From the NCBI RefSeq assembly GCF_009674485.1, contig NZ_WKJJ01000002.1, positions 186,001 through 250,000 on the forward strand: 64,000 nucleotides of DNA, given 5' to 3'. Under the pieces are notes generated by a model. The model did no database searches, was not told the origin of the DNA, and saw only the letters and a program-made list of their open reading frames with translations. Each line of letters opens with the position of its first letter. Position 1 is the stretch's first letter. Positions 1-8,727 of the stretch are shown one piece after another. The DNA comes from Pseudoduganella rivuli. Lineage in GTDB: Bacteria; Pseudomonadota; Gammaproteobacteria; Burkholderiales; Burkholderiaceae_D. A program made the translations under genes and the position numbers.

Positions 1-2
1 GC

Positions 3-53
3 AAAAAAGTGCCAGGGACTTCCGAGAGGAATTTAAGTCCCTGGCACTTTTTT
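3..53. terminator. Bidirectional intrinsic terminator / REP-like hairpin
   Basis: Two perfectly complementary 19-base arms (3-21 and 35-53) enclose a 13-base loop and carry an A-run on the left and a T-run on the right, so the structure can terminate on both strands. It lies just past the 3' end of the leftward oligomer hydrolase gene. The core GTGCCAGGGACT resembles the GGGGCCAGGCCC repeats elsewhere in the window, so it may also be a dispersed repeat. Confidence 0.85.
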
Positions 54-99
54 TCTAAGCGGCAATGGCTTGCCGCTCAGGTTGCTTCAGTCATCGAGG

Positions 100-2178
100 T
101 CAGTTGGGGACGTCGACCGCCGTGCCCGACACATTGATCGCATTGGCGCCCGGGCTGGCCGAGATGGCTGGCAGGTTCGCCGCCGTGATCGGCACCAGGT
201 TGCTGGCGCGCGTCGTGGTGCGCACCACTTGCGAAGGCGGCAGCGGCGACGTCGTGCTGTTTTTCGCGTTGGCGTAGACGGCGTCGAGTGCGCGGAACAG
301 GTAGACGTGCAGCGGCACGATCACCGTCGGCAATGCATTGCTGAACGAATCGAAGTGGTTGGCGTTGGTGACTTCGATGTAGCGCAGCTTGCTTGCGCTG
401 CCCTCCGCCACCGCGTTCAAGCCCAGGTAGGCGCGCGCCGCATGGTTGACGGGAATCAGCGCATCGCTGCGGCCGGACACGATCACCGCCGGCTTGCCCT
501 TCAAATTCCCCGTGGCCTGCACTTCCGCGATACCCGCCCGCACCCGGTCGCTTTGCGCCGCCAGCGCCGCGCTCAGCGCGCCGCCCGTGACGGGATCGCT
601 GCCGGTCGCCAGCGCACGCAGGCACAGGAAACCGTCGAGCGACTGGTCCGCCACACCGGTGGAGGCGGAAATGCCGAACGCATACTGGCGCGCGCCATTG
701 GTGCCGTCTTCATACACGACGTTGCCGACGATACCGTTTTGCGTGGCAAAGCTGGCCGCCTTTTGTTCCGCCGTGAAGGGAACGACGGCGCCGGTGGCCG
801 CATCGGTCGGCGCGAAGCTGAAGCCGCACACTTTGTCCGTCACGGAGAACTTGCCGTATGCGTACGCGTAGGTGACGGCCACCAGGATATTCGTCCCCGC
901 GTGCAACCCCTGCAGCGGTTCCGCGTCGACGGTCCAGCCATAGGCCTTGAGCTTGGCCAATGCGTTGGCTTGCTGGTCCGCCGCACTGGCGCCCGTCAAT
1001 AGCCCTTTCGCCACCAGCGACGTGCAGCGTCCCACGCTGGCCGCGCCGCCCGCCGCGCACGGCTGGTACAGCGCCGCATACGTCGAATAGTCAAACAGCG
1101 GCTTGCCCTGCGCCGTCACCGGTGCGCCGCCCTGCCGCACCGTGTAGCCACTGGCGGTCTTCGGCTGGATTTGCGGCTCGGTGGCGGCCACGCCGCTGAT
1201 CAAGCCCTTGGTGTCCTGTTCCGCCGCCAGCAAGGCCGAGCCGGCGCCATTGGAAATGCTGGACGCGATCGCCACCGTGTTCTTCGGCGTGAAGCGCACC
1301 AGGTGGCGCTTGCCGTCGGAGGCCAGCGTGCCGAAGCGTTCATTGAGCACGTAGTACGCGAACTCCACCGCCTGCAGCGTCACCTTGCCCCAATCCTTTT
1401 CCGGATTCAGTTGCGAGTGCGCATGCTTGAACGCCACCCGGCCCGGGTATGTGGTGTTGTAGGTGGCGCGCTCCGCATCCGTCAATACGGGCGCGAAATT
1501 GGCGTTCTTGCCGGCTGCCGTGCGCGTGGCGCGCACGCCGTTTTGCAAGTTCACGCTGTCATCGTCAAACGTGTACAGGCCGGTGCCGCTACCCTTGTCC
1601 GCATACGCCACCGCGCAATTGTTTTTCAGCCCCCATTCGCCGGCGCTGCCGATCGCGCCATAAATGCCGCGCGAGCCGCTGGACGTGCCTGTCACGATGC
1701 ACGGGTTGGCGGGATCGAACGAGCCCGGCACCTGCACCATCAACGTCACGTTCATGCGGCCGCTGCCGTCATCCGCATACGCGATGTATTCGGCGCCCGC
1801 GACTTTGCCTTCGCCGGCGGTGGCAAGCCCGGCCGCATTCACGTTGGGGCCATACAAGGTGCCATAGCCGCTGTTGGCGGCAATATCGAGCACGGCGCGG
1901 TAATTGGCGAAGATGGCGTTGCGGCGCAATTCCGCGGCGGTGGGATTGCGCGGGTCCACGTAGGCGGGCGCCGCGGCCGCCGCCAGCCCGGTCTTGCCCA
2001 GGCCCGCCGTCAGCAAGTCGTCGCTCTGTCCGTCATAGTTGGTGACCGTGACGGTCCCCAGGTACGACGGAATGATATTCAAGTCTTCCGGACCGTTGCC
2101 ACTGTCGCCGCAACCGGCCAGCATGCCGCAGGCGGCCAGGCTGGAAGCGAGCACCGTCAATTTCAAAGTTTGGTTCAT
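100..2178 (-). CDS. Secreted D-(-)-3-hydroxybutyrate oligomer hydrolase family lipoprotein
   Basis: Predicted to hydrolyse oligomers of 3-hydroxybutyrate released from polyhydroxybutyrate. The 692-residue length matches the Ralstonia-type extracellular oligomer hydrolases. The N-terminus has a hydrophobic signal and a lipobox LAGC with Cys23, so the protein is probably lipid-anchored and exported. A serine motif S-I-S-N-G around residues 307-311 is the likely nucleophile region. A late GRSDALIP segment and an NANHFDSF segment are plausible sites of the Asp and His of a catalytic triad. The start is fixed by AAGGAG a few bases before the ATG. It follows livM on the same strand, but a terminator-like hairpin lies between them, so it may be expressed separately or by read-through. 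Family assignment is from overall sequence recognition; the triad assignment is inference. Confidence 0.85.
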   Translation of the reverse strand: MNQTLKLTVLASSLAACGMLAGCGDSGNGPEDLNIIPSYLGTVTVTNYDGQSDDLLTAGLGKTGLAAAAAPAYVDPRNPTAAELRRNAIFANYRAVLDIAANSGYGTLYGPNVNAAGLATAGEGKVAGAEYIAYADDGSGRMNVTLMVQVPGSFDPANPCIVTGTSSGSRGIYGAIGSAGEWGLKNNCAVAYADKGSGTGLYTFDDDSVNLQNGVRATRTAAGKNANFAPVLTDAERATYNTTYPGRVAFKHAHSQLNPEKDWGKVTLQAVEFAYYVLNERFGTLASDGKRHLVRFTPKNTVAIASSISNGAGSALLAAEQDTKGLISGVAATEPQIQPKTASGYTVRQGGAPVTAQGKPLFDYSTYAALYQPCAAGGAASVGRCTSLVAKGLLTGASAADQQANALAKLKAYGWTVDAEPLQGLHAGTNILVAVTYAYAYGKFSVTDKVCGFSFAPTDAATGAVVPFTAEQKAASFATQNGIVGNVVYEDGTNGARQYAFGISASTGVADQSLDGFLCLRALATGSDPVTGGALSAALAAQSDRVRAGIAEVQATGNLKGKPAVIVSGRSDALIPVNHAARAYLGLNAVAEGSASKLRYIEVTNANHFDSFSNALPTVIVPLHVYLFRALDAVYANAKNSTTSPLPPSQVVRTTTRASNLVPITAANLPAISASPGANAINVSGTAVDVPN

Positions 2179-2206
2179 GCGATCTCCTTAGTTTTCTGTT
2201 GATAGC

Positions 2207-2234
2207 CAAAAAAAACGCCGGACTGCGCCGGCGT
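2207..2234 (-). terminator. Intrinsic terminator after liv operon
   Basis: On the minus strand a 7-bp stem (arms ACGCCGG at 2215-2221 and CCGGCGT at 2228-2234) is followed by a run of seven to eight T residues. It lies between livM and the hydrolase gene and should end, or reduce, transcription of the transporter operon before the hydrolase. Confidence 0.8.
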
Positions 2235-2247
2235 GTTCGTAAGCGGG

Positions 2248-3219
2248 TCAGGCTGGCTTTCGCCGCCCCACGCGATCCACCACCTCCCCGACAATGCCTT
2301 TGCGGAACAGCAGCACGCACGCAACGAATATCAATCCCGTCACCATGCTCACCGCTTCACCCAATGTGTTGAACCAGGCAATCCCCGTACTGCTGCCCAG
2401 GAACGTTCCAATGTCGCCCAATTTGTTTTCCAGCATGATGATCAGCATCGATCCCAGGATCGGTCCGGCCAGGGTGCCCATGCCGCCGACCAGGGTCATC
2501 AGGATTACCAGCCCGGACATGGCCCAGTGCACGTCCGTCAGTGTTTCAAAACCCAGCACCACGGTTTTCGTGGCGCCCGCCAGCCCCGCCAGCCCCGCCG
2601 ACAGGACGAACGCCATCAGCTTGTATTTGTCGACGTCGTAGCCCAGCGAAATCGCGCGCGGCTCGTTTTCCTTGATGGCTTTCAATACCTGGCCGAATGG
2701 CGAATGCACGGTGCGCACGATCAGCGCGAATCCCGCCACGAAAATCGCCAGCACCACGTAATACAGCGTCAAGTCTTGCGACAGGTCGACCATGCCCAGC
2801 AATGTTCCACGTGGAACACTCTGCAACCCATCTTCACCGCCCGTGAACGGCGCCCGCAGCGCGCCGAAGTACACCAGCTGGGCCAGCGCCAGGGTGATCA
2901 TGGAAAAGTAAATGCCCTGGCGGCGGATCGCCAGCGCCCCCATGACCAGGCCGATCAGCGCCGCGCCCAGCACGCCGGCCAGCAAACCCAGCTCGAACGG
3001 CCAGTGCAATTCCTTCAGCGCATAGCCCGCCGCGTAACCGGCGCCGCCGAAGAACGCCGCGTGGCCGAACGACAGCAAGCCGGTAAAACCGATCAGCAAG
3101 TTGAAAGCGCAGGCGAACAGCGCAAAGCACAGCAACTTCATCAGGAACACGGGATAGCCGACAAACGGTGCGGCCAGCGCGATCGCCAGGGCGATGCCAT
3201 ATCCGATTTTCTTGTTCAT
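2248..3219 (-). CDS. livM: Branched-chain-amino-acid-type ABC transporter permease LivM
   Basis: Inner-membrane permease of a HAAT-family importer; it pairs with LivH to form the channel. The 323-residue protein has about eight hydrophobic segments and the typical N-terminal LLIGFTGLLSFGHAAFFG stretch. The ATG is preceded by AAGGAATCCCCG, a usable ribosome site, and lies only 10 bases after livH. It is the last transporter gene of the order livG-livF-livK-livH-livM. Substrate cannot be told from sequence: this family also carries short-chain acids, amides and aromatic acids. Confidence 0.93.
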   Translation of the reverse strand: MNKKIGYGIALAIALAAPFVGYPVFLMKLLCFALFACAFNLLIGFTGLLSFGHAAFFGGAGYAAGYALKELHWPFELGLLAGVLGAALIGLVMGALAIRRQGIYFSMITLALAQLVYFGALRAPFTGGEDGLQSVPRGTLLGMVDLSQDLTLYYVVLAIFVAGFALIVRTVHSPFGQVLKAIKENEPRAISLGYDVDKYKLMAFVLSAGLAGLAGATKTVVLGFETLTDVHWAMSGLVILMTLVGGMGTLAGPILGSMLIIMLENKLGDIGTFLGSSTGIAWFNTLGEAVSMVTGLIFVACVLLFRKGIVGEVVDRVGRRKPA

Positions 3220-3229
3220 CGGGGATTCC

Positions 3230-4114
3230 TTATTTTTCCTTGCCGAACAGGCCGGCCGGACGCAGCAACAGCACCACCACCATCACGAGGAAGACCACGG
3301 TGGACGAAAACTCCGGGTAGAACACGCGCGTCAACCCTTCGATGACACCCAGGCCCAGCCCGGTCAGGATGGAGCCCATGATGGAACCCATGCCACCGAT
3401 CACCACCACGGCAAACACGACAATGATGAGGTTCGATCCCATCAGCGGCGTCACCTGGATGATGGGCGCCGCCAGCACGCCGGCAAAGCCGGCCAGCGCC
3501 ACGCCGAAGCCGTAGGTCAGCGTGACCATCAGCGGCACGTTGACGCCGAACGCTTCCACCAGTTTCGGGTTTTCCGTCCCCGCCCGCAGGTAGGCGCCCA
3601 GCTTGGTTTTCTCGATGACGAACCAGGTGGCCAGGCATACCACCAGCGACGCCACCACCACCCACGCGCGGTAATTCGGCAAGATCATGAAGCCCAGGTC
3701 GGTCGCGCCCTGCAATGCCGACGGCGTTTCAAACGGCTGGCCGGACACGCCATAAAACGAGCGGAACAAGCCTTCCACCAGCAAGGTGATGCCAAACGTC
3801 AGCAGCAAGCCATATAAATGGTCCAGCTTGTACAGCCAGCGCAGCATGGTTTTCTCGATGACGATGCCGAACACGCCGACCACCAGCGGCGCCAGCACCA
3901 GCATGGCCCAGTAATTGAGGCCGAAATACGTCATCCCCATCCAGGCGAGAAACGCGCCCATCATGTACAGGGCGCCGTGGGAAAAATTAATGACGTTGAG
4001 CAAGCCAAAGATCACGGCCAGGCCCAGCGACAGCATCGCGTAAAACGAGCCGTTGACGAGACCGATCAATAGCTGGCTCAGCAGGGCGGAAAAGGGGATG
4101 CCGAATATTTCCAT
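3230..4114 (-). CDS. livH: Branched-chain-amino-acid-type ABC transporter permease LivH
   Basis: Second channel subunit of the importer, with the family N-terminal block LVNGSFYAMLSLGLAVIFGL and NFSHGALYMMGAF. I start it at the ATG at 4114 (MEIFGIPFSALLSQ, 294 residues), because homologues begin this way. The open frame continues to 4180, but that stretch encodes an Arg/Ala-rich peptide overlapping a hairpin. No good Shine-Dalgarno sequence is visible at either start, so the choice rests on family resemblance. It sits 10 bases upstream of livM. Confidence 0.9.
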   Translation of the reverse strand: MEIFGIPFSALLSQLLIGLVNGSFYAMLSLGLAVIFGLLNVINFSHGALYMMGAFLAWMGMTYFGLNYWAMLVLAPLVVGVFGIVIEKTMLRWLYKLDHLYGLLLTFGITLLVEGLFRSFYGVSGQPFETPSALQGATDLGFMILPNYRAWVVVASLVVCLATWFVIEKTKLGAYLRAGTENPKLVEAFGVNVPLMVTLTYGFGVALAGFAGVLAAPIIQVTPLMGSNLIIVVFAVVVIGGMGSIMGSILTGLGLGVIEGLTRVFYPEFSSTVVFLVMVVVLLLRPAGLFGKEK

Positions 4115-4177
4115 AACAATCCAGACTGATGTGAGGAAAGAAGATGCGGCGCGGCGGCGAGGCAGCGCTTGAATCGC

Positions 4178-4199
4178 CATCCCCGCCTGCGCAGGGATG
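4178..4199. repeat. Intra-operon hairpin, CATCCCCGC repeat
   Basis: CATCCCCGC (4178-4186) pairs with GCAGGGATG (4191-4199) across a 4-base loop with one mismatch. It lies in the 107-base gap between livK and livH, inside the operon, with no T-run. The same TCATCCCCGC core is used in the terminator at 21483, so it is probably a dispersed palindromic sequence. At this site it could stabilise the upstream binding-protein mRNA. Confidence 0.6.
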
Positions 4200-4221
4200 A
4201 CGAGGTGTCACATAAGCAGCA

Positions 4222-5424
4222 TTACTTCCACAGCTTGCACTGCGTCTCCGCCTTGGTCAGGTACGCCTGGTCGCCCGGAATCGTGGCCACCAGCTTGTAG
4301 TAATCCCACGGGTATTTCGATTCCGACTGCTTCTTGACTTCCATCAGGTACATGTCGTGCACCATGCGGCCGTCCGGGCGGATCACGCCATTCTTGGCGA
4401 ACATGTCGTTGATCGGCGTTTTCTTCATCTGCGCCATCACCTTGTCCGCATCATCCGAGCCCACGGCCTTGACGGCTTTCAGGTAATTGGCCGTGGCGGA
4501 ATAATCGCCGGCCTGCAGCATCGACGGTTCCTTCTTCATCTTTTCGAAGTAGCGCTTGGACCAGGCGCGGGTGTCGGCATTCGCATCCCAGTACCAGCCA
4601 TCGGTCAGGTACATGCCGGCCGTCGTGTTCAAGCCCAGCGAATGGATGTCGTTGATGAAGATCAGCAAGCCGGCCAGCTTCATCTTCTTGGTAATGCCGA
4701 ATTCATTGGCCGCCTTGATGGAATTGATGGCGTCGCCGCCGGCGTTGGCCAGGCCGAGGATTTGCGCGCCCGACGATTGCGCCTGCAACAGGAACGACGA
4801 GAAGTCCGACGCCGACAACGGATGCTTGACGCTGCCCAGCACTTTGCCGCCGGCGCCTTTCACCACGTCGGCCGTGTCTTTTTCCAGCGACTGGCCGAAC
4901 GCGTAATCGGCCGTCAGGAAGTACCAGTTCTTGCCGCCCTGCTTGGCAATGGCGCCGCCCGTGCCGCGCGCCAGCGCCACCGTGTCGTACGCATAGTGCA
5001 CGGTGTACGGCGAGCATTCTTCATTGGTCAGGCGGTTGGTGCCGGCGCCGATCGCGATGAAGACTTTTTTCTTTTCCGCAGCGACTTTGGCCATGGCCAG
5101 ATTGGCGCCGGAATTGGTGCCGCCGATCAGCATGTCGACGCCCTGCTGGTCAAACCATTCGCGCGCCTTGGACGCGGCAATGTCCGCCTTGTTCTGGTGG
5201 TCGGCGGACACGAATTCGACTTTCTTGCCTGCGATAACCACGCCCGCATCGGCAATCGCCATCTTGATGGCTTCCGCGCCGCCAAGGCCGTCGATGTCGG
5301 AATACAGGCCGGACATGTCCGTGATGAAGCCGATCTTGATGCTGTCCCCGGAGACCTGGGCGTGGGCGCCCGACAGCGCGCACAGGGTAGTGGCAGTGGC
5401 AGCGACGATAGTCTTGAGTTTCAT
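4222..5424 (-). CDS. ABC transporter periplasmic substrate-binding protein (LivK/BraC type)
   Basis: Periplasmic receptor of the importer. A Sec signal peptide is visible at residues 1-22 ending in AHA, followed by the Peripla_BP_6 fold with the characteristic IKIGFITDMSGLYSD start and the LIGGTNSGANLA segment. Length of 400 residues is normal. The start has GGAGAC at the right distance. It lies 32 bases after livF and precedes livH. Relatives include receptors for leucine, amides, short-chain and aromatic acids. The co-occurrence with a 3HB-oligomer hydrolase and a nitronate monooxygenase does not fix the ligand. Confidence 0.9.
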   Translation of the reverse strand: MKLKTIVAATATTLCALSGAHAQVSGDSIKIGFITDMSGLYSDIDGLGGAEAIKMAIADAGVVIAGKKVEFVSADHQNKADIAASKAREWFDQQGVDMLIGGTNSGANLAMAKVAAEKKKVFIAIGAGTNRLTNEECSPYTVHYAYDTVALARGTGGAIAKQGGKNWYFLTADYAFGQSLEKDTADVVKGAGGKVLGSVKHPLSASDFSSFLLQAQSSGAQILGLANAGGDAINSIKAANEFGITKKMKLAGLLIFINDIHSLGLNTTAGMYLTDGWYWDANADTRAWSKRYFEKMKKEPSMLQAGDYSATANYLKAVKAVGSDDADKVMAQMKKTPINDMFAKNGVIRPDGRMVHDMYLMEVKKQSESKYPWDYYKLVATIPGDQAYLTKAETQCKLWK

Positions 5425-5456
5425 GTTGTCTCCGTCAAAAAGTTGTTATGGATGCA

Positions 5457-6164
5457 TTACACGCCCAGAAGCTCGGTCAACACCGGCATCTTGGCGTTCA
5501 ATTCCGATGCAGCGAAGGTCTCGACGATCTGACCGTGCTCCATCACATAAAACCGGTCCGCCAGCGGTGCGGCGAAGCGGAAATTCTGTTCCACCATGAC
5601 GATGGTGTACCCCTTGGCTTTCAGCATCGTGATCATGCGCGCCAGGCCCTGCACGATCACGGGCGCCAGGCCTTCGGAAATTTCATCGAGCAGCAGTAAT
5701 TTCGCGCCGGTGCGCAGGATGCGCGCCACGGCCAGCATTTGCTGTTCGCCGCCGGACAGCCGCGTGCCCTGGCTGTTGCGGCGCTCCTGCAAGTTGGGGA
5801 ACATCTGGTAAATCTCGGCCACCGGCATGCCGGGACCGGCCGCCAGTTGCGGCGGCAGCATCAGGTTTTCTTCGGCCGACAGCGACGAAAAAATGCCCCG
5901 CTCTTCCGGGCAATAACCAATGCCCAGGTGGGCAATCTTGTGCGTCGGCAAGCCAATGGCTTCCACGCCGTTGACCTTGATCGATCCTTTGCGCGCGCCC
6001 GTCAGCCCCATGATGGCGCGCAGCGTGGTCGTGCGCCCCGCGCCATTACGGCCCAGCAAAGTCACGACTTCACCGGGCTGCACCGAGATGTTCACGTTAT
6101 GCAGGATGTGCGATTCGCCATACCACGCTTGCAGCGCGGAGATTTCCAGTGCCGGTGTCGCCAT
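5457..6164 (-). CDS. livF: ABC transporter ATP-binding protein LivF (Walker A Lys replaced by Arg)
   Basis: One of the two nucleotide-binding subunits of the importer; 235 residues. The signature LSGGEQQML and the Walker B segment LLLLDEISEGLAP are intact. The Walker A loop reads GRNGAGRTTT, with Arg44 (codon CGC at 6033-6035) where the family normally has Lys. The start codon overlaps the livG stop as ATGA, so translation is coupled. The partner LivG keeps a normal GPNGAGKTT loop. The Arg variant may be a subfamily feature in betaproteobacteria; if not, this subunit would be expected to hydrolyse ATP poorly. Confidence 0.92.
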   Translation of the reverse strand: MATPALEISALQAWYGESHILHNVNISVQPGEVVTLLGRNGAGRTTTLRAIMGLTGARKGSIKVNGVEAIGLPTHKIAHLGIGYCPEERGIFSSLSAEENLMLPPQLAAGPGMPVAEIYQMFPNLQERRNSQGTRLSGGEQQMLAVARILRTGAKLLLLDEISEGLAPVIVQGLARMITMLKAKGYTIVMVEQNFRFAAPLADRFYVMEHGQIVETFAASELNAKMPVLTELLGV

Positions 6165-6937
6165 CAGTGCGCCCCCGCCAGTTCCGCCGCTTCACTGCCC
6201 ATGTACGCTTCCATCACTTGCGGGTTGGACGACACTTCCGCGTAGCTGCCTTCGGCCAGCATGGCGCCGCGCTGAAGCACGGAAATTTTGTCGCAGATAC
6301 CGGAGACCACTTTCATATTGTGTTCCACCATCAAAATCGTGCGGCCGGACGAGACTTTCTTGATCAATTCCGTCACCCGGTGGACATCCTCATGACCCAT
6401 GCCCTGGGTCGGTTCGTCCAGCAACATCAGTTCCGGTTCCATCGCCAGCGTGGTGGCGATTTCCAGCGCGCGCTTGCGGCCATACGGCATGTCGGCCGTG
6501 ATGGTGTCGGCAAAGCTGGTCAAATCCACTTCCGCCAGCAAGGCCATGGCGCGGTCATTGAGCCGGTCCAGCGACTTTTCGCTTTTCCAGAAGTGGAACG
6601 TGGTGCCCAGCTGGCGCTGCAAGCCAATGCGCACGTTCTGCAGCACGGTTAAATGGGGAAATACCGCGGAGATCTGGAACGAGCGGATGATGCCCATGCG
6701 GGCAATGGTGGCCGGCTTGGCGGCGGTAATGTCTTTATCGTTGAACAGGATCTGGCCGGACGTGGGCACCAGGAACTTGGTCAACAGGTTAAAGCAGGTG
6801 GTTTTACCAGCCCCGTTGGGGCCGATCAGTGCATGGATATGGCCGCGCTGCACGCGTAAATTCACGTCGTTGACGGCGGTGAATCCCTTGAACTCTTTGG
6901 TCAAATTTCTTGTTTCCAAGATGTAGTTTGACATCAC
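6164..6937 (-). CDS. livG: ABC transporter ATP-binding protein LivG
   Basis: First gene of the transporter operon, 257 residues. Walker A is GPNGAGKTT and Walker B LMLLDEPTQGMGHED. The dipeptide GM after TQ is as in LivG proteins. The usual LSGGQ signature is not clear in this reading: the segment reads ADMPYGRKRALEIA, which is the LivG-type YGxxRxLEIA variant. The promoter proposed upstream (6980-7008) and the overlap with livF place it at the head of livGFKHM. Confidence 0.9.
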   Translation of the reverse strand: MMSNYILETRNLTKEFKGFTAVNDVNLRVQRGHIHALIGPNGAGKTTCFNLLTKFLVPTSGQILFNDKDITAAKPATIARMGIIRSFQISAVFPHLTVLQNVRIGLQRQLGTTFHFWKSEKSLDRLNDRAMALLAEVDLTSFADTITADMPYGRKRALEIATTLAMEPELMLLDEPTQGMGHEDVHRVTELIKKVSSGRTILMVEHNMKVVSGICDKISVLQRGAMLAEGSYAEVSSNPQVMEAYMGSEAAELAGAH

Positions 6938-6979
6938 GTCCCCCGGTTAATTCTTGTAAAACCGATAAATTGTGCTCCG

Positions 6980-7008
6980 ATAATACACAGCTTGGAAACC
7001 TTGAACAA
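6980..7008 (-). promoter_or_regulatory. Candidate sigma70 promoter of livGFKHM
   Basis: On the minus strand TTGTTC (7003-7008) and TATTAT (6980-6985) are separated by exactly 17 bases. The -10 matches 5 of 6 consensus bases; the -35 only 3 of 6. It lies 43 bases upstream of the livG ATG in an AT-rich 156-base gap. Confidence 0.45.
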
Positions 7009-7093
7009 TACAGTATTATTACGGGTAAATTTGCACTTTTGATCACATTTCGTGCGTCAAAAATCCCACACCCGACATTTGTATTGCGCTGCA

Positions 7094-8719
7094 TCAGGTT
7101 TTGCTTGATTGGATCAGTTGCGCGGCTTTTTCCGCGATCATGACGGTCGGTGAATTGGTGTTGCCCGACGTGATGAAGGGCATGACGGACGCATCTACCA
7201 CCCGTAGTCCCGTTACGCCCCGCACCCGCAACTGGCTGTCGACCACGGCCAGCGCATCGTCCGCCCTGCCCATCCTGCATGTGCCGACCGGATGGAAAAT
7301 CGTGGTGCCGATGGCCGCAGCCGCCTGCTCCAGGTCGCCATCGGTCTGGTATTGCAGGCCGGGCCGGAATTCTTCCGGCTGGTAGCGCGCCAGCGCTGGC
7401 GCCTGCACGATGCGGCGCGTCAGGCGGATCGCTTCCATGGCTGTCTGCCGGTCTTCCGGCGTGGCCAGGTACATGGGCGCGATTTTCGGCGCCGCGTAAG
7501 AATCAGGCGACACCAGCCGGACGAAGCCGCGCGACGTCGGCCGCAAATTGCACACACTGGCGGTGAAGGCGGGAAAGCCGTGCAACGGTTCGCCGAATTT
7601 TTCCAGCGACAGCGGTTGCACGTGGTATTGCAGGTTGGGCGTGGCCAGGTCCGGCCGCGAACGGGCAAACGCGCCCAGCTGCGATGGCGCCATCGACATC
7701 GGGCCGCTGCGTTTCAGCGCATATTCCAGGCCGATGCGCAGCTTGCCAAACCAGCTGGCGGCCAGCGTATTCAACGTGGTGGCGCCCTGGATTTTATAAA
7801 TCATGCGCAGCTGCAAATGGTCTTGCAGGTTGGCGCCCACGCCGGGCAACTCCACCACCGGTTCGATTCCCTGCGGCCGCAGCACATCGGCCGGCCCGAT
7901 GCCGGACAATTGCAGCAAATGGGGCGAACCGATGGCGCCCGCCGTGGAAATGGTTTCGCGCGTCGACGTGGCCTGCCAGCACGTGCCGCCGCCCGTGAAA
8001 ATCACGCCGCGGCATGCGGCTCCGTCGGGCGTGTGGACAATATCAAACTTTTCCACATGGCATCCCGTCATCACCGTGAGGTTACCGCGCTGCATCGCTG
8101 TCTTTAAGAACGCGCGCGCGGTATTCCAGCGCAGTCCTTTTTTCTGGTTCACTTCAAAATACGCGCAGCCGAAGTTATCCCCGCGGTTGAAGTCGTGTAC
8201 TTTGGGGATGCCGGTTTCCGCTGCCGCATCGCGGAACGCATCGAGGATGGGCCACGACAGGCGCTGCCGTTCGACCCGCCACTCGCCGCCCGCGCCGTGG
8301 AAGGCATTGGCGCCGCCGTGGTGATCTTCGCTCTGGCGAAACAGCGGCAGCACGGCGTCCCAGCGCCAGCCGTCATCGCCGCACACGTCGGCCCAGCGGT
8401 CGTAATCACCGGCCTGCCCCCGCATGTAAATCATGCCGTTGATGGATGAACTGCCGCCCAGTACTTTGCCGCGCGGATAAATCAGGCTGCGGCCGCCCAG
8501 GCCGGGATCCTGTTCCGTGCGGTACAGCCAGTCCGTGCGGGGATTGTCAATGCAGTACAGGTAGCCGACGGGAATGTGGATCCATAAATAGTCGTCTTTG
8601 CCGCCCGCTTCAATCAGCAAAACCGAAACGTTTTTGTCGCGCGTGAGGCGGTTTGCCAGCACGCAGCCGGCAGTGCCGGCGCCGATAATGATGTAGTCAA
8701 ACTGGCCTGCTGATTCCAA
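7094..8719 (-). CDS. GMC family FAD-dependent oxidoreductase (choline/alcohol dehydrogenase-like)
   Basis: Oxidises an alcohol group using FAD; the substrate is unknown. The N-terminal dinucleotide fold GAGTAGCVLANRL, the GMC signatures GGSSSINGMIYMRG and GAIGSPHLLQLSGIGP, and the C-terminal HPVGTCRMG and GNTNSPTVMIAEKAA (catalytic His and Asn) are all present. I start it at TTG 8719 (LESAGQFDYIIIG, 541 residues). The longer ATG frame at 8836 would run through the end of the neighbouring gene, whereas the TTG lies 8 bases after that gene's stop and has AGGGGG just upstream. Co-transcribed with the nitronate monooxygenase-like gene. Confidence 0.88.
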   Translation of the reverse strand: MESAGQFDYIIIGAGTAGCVLANRLTRDKNVSVLLIEAGGKDDYLWIHIPVGYLYCIDNPRTDWLYRTEQDPGLGGRSLIYPRGKVLGGSSSINGMIYMRGQAGDYDRWADVCGDDGWRWDAVLPLFRQSEDHHGGANAFHGAGGEWRVERQRLSWPILDAFRDAAAETGIPKVHDFNRGDNFGCAYFEVNQKKGLRWNTARAFLKTAMQRGNLTVMTGCHVEKFDIVHTPDGAACRGVIFTGGGTCWQATSTRETISTAGAIGSPHLLQLSGIGPADVLRPQGIEPVVELPGVGANLQDHLQLRMIYKIQGATTLNTLAASWFGKLRIGLEYALKRSGPMSMAPSQLGAFARSRPDLATPNLQYHVQPLSLEKFGEPLHGFPAFTASVCNLRPTSRGFVRLVSPDSYAAPKIAPMYLATPEDRQTAMEAIRLTRRIVQAPALARYQPEEFRPGLQYQTDGDLEQAAAAIGTTIFHPVGTCRMGRADDALAVVDSQLRVRGVTGLRVVDASVMPFITSGNTNSPTVMIAEKAAQLIQSSKT

Positions 8720-8727
8720 TCCGCCCC

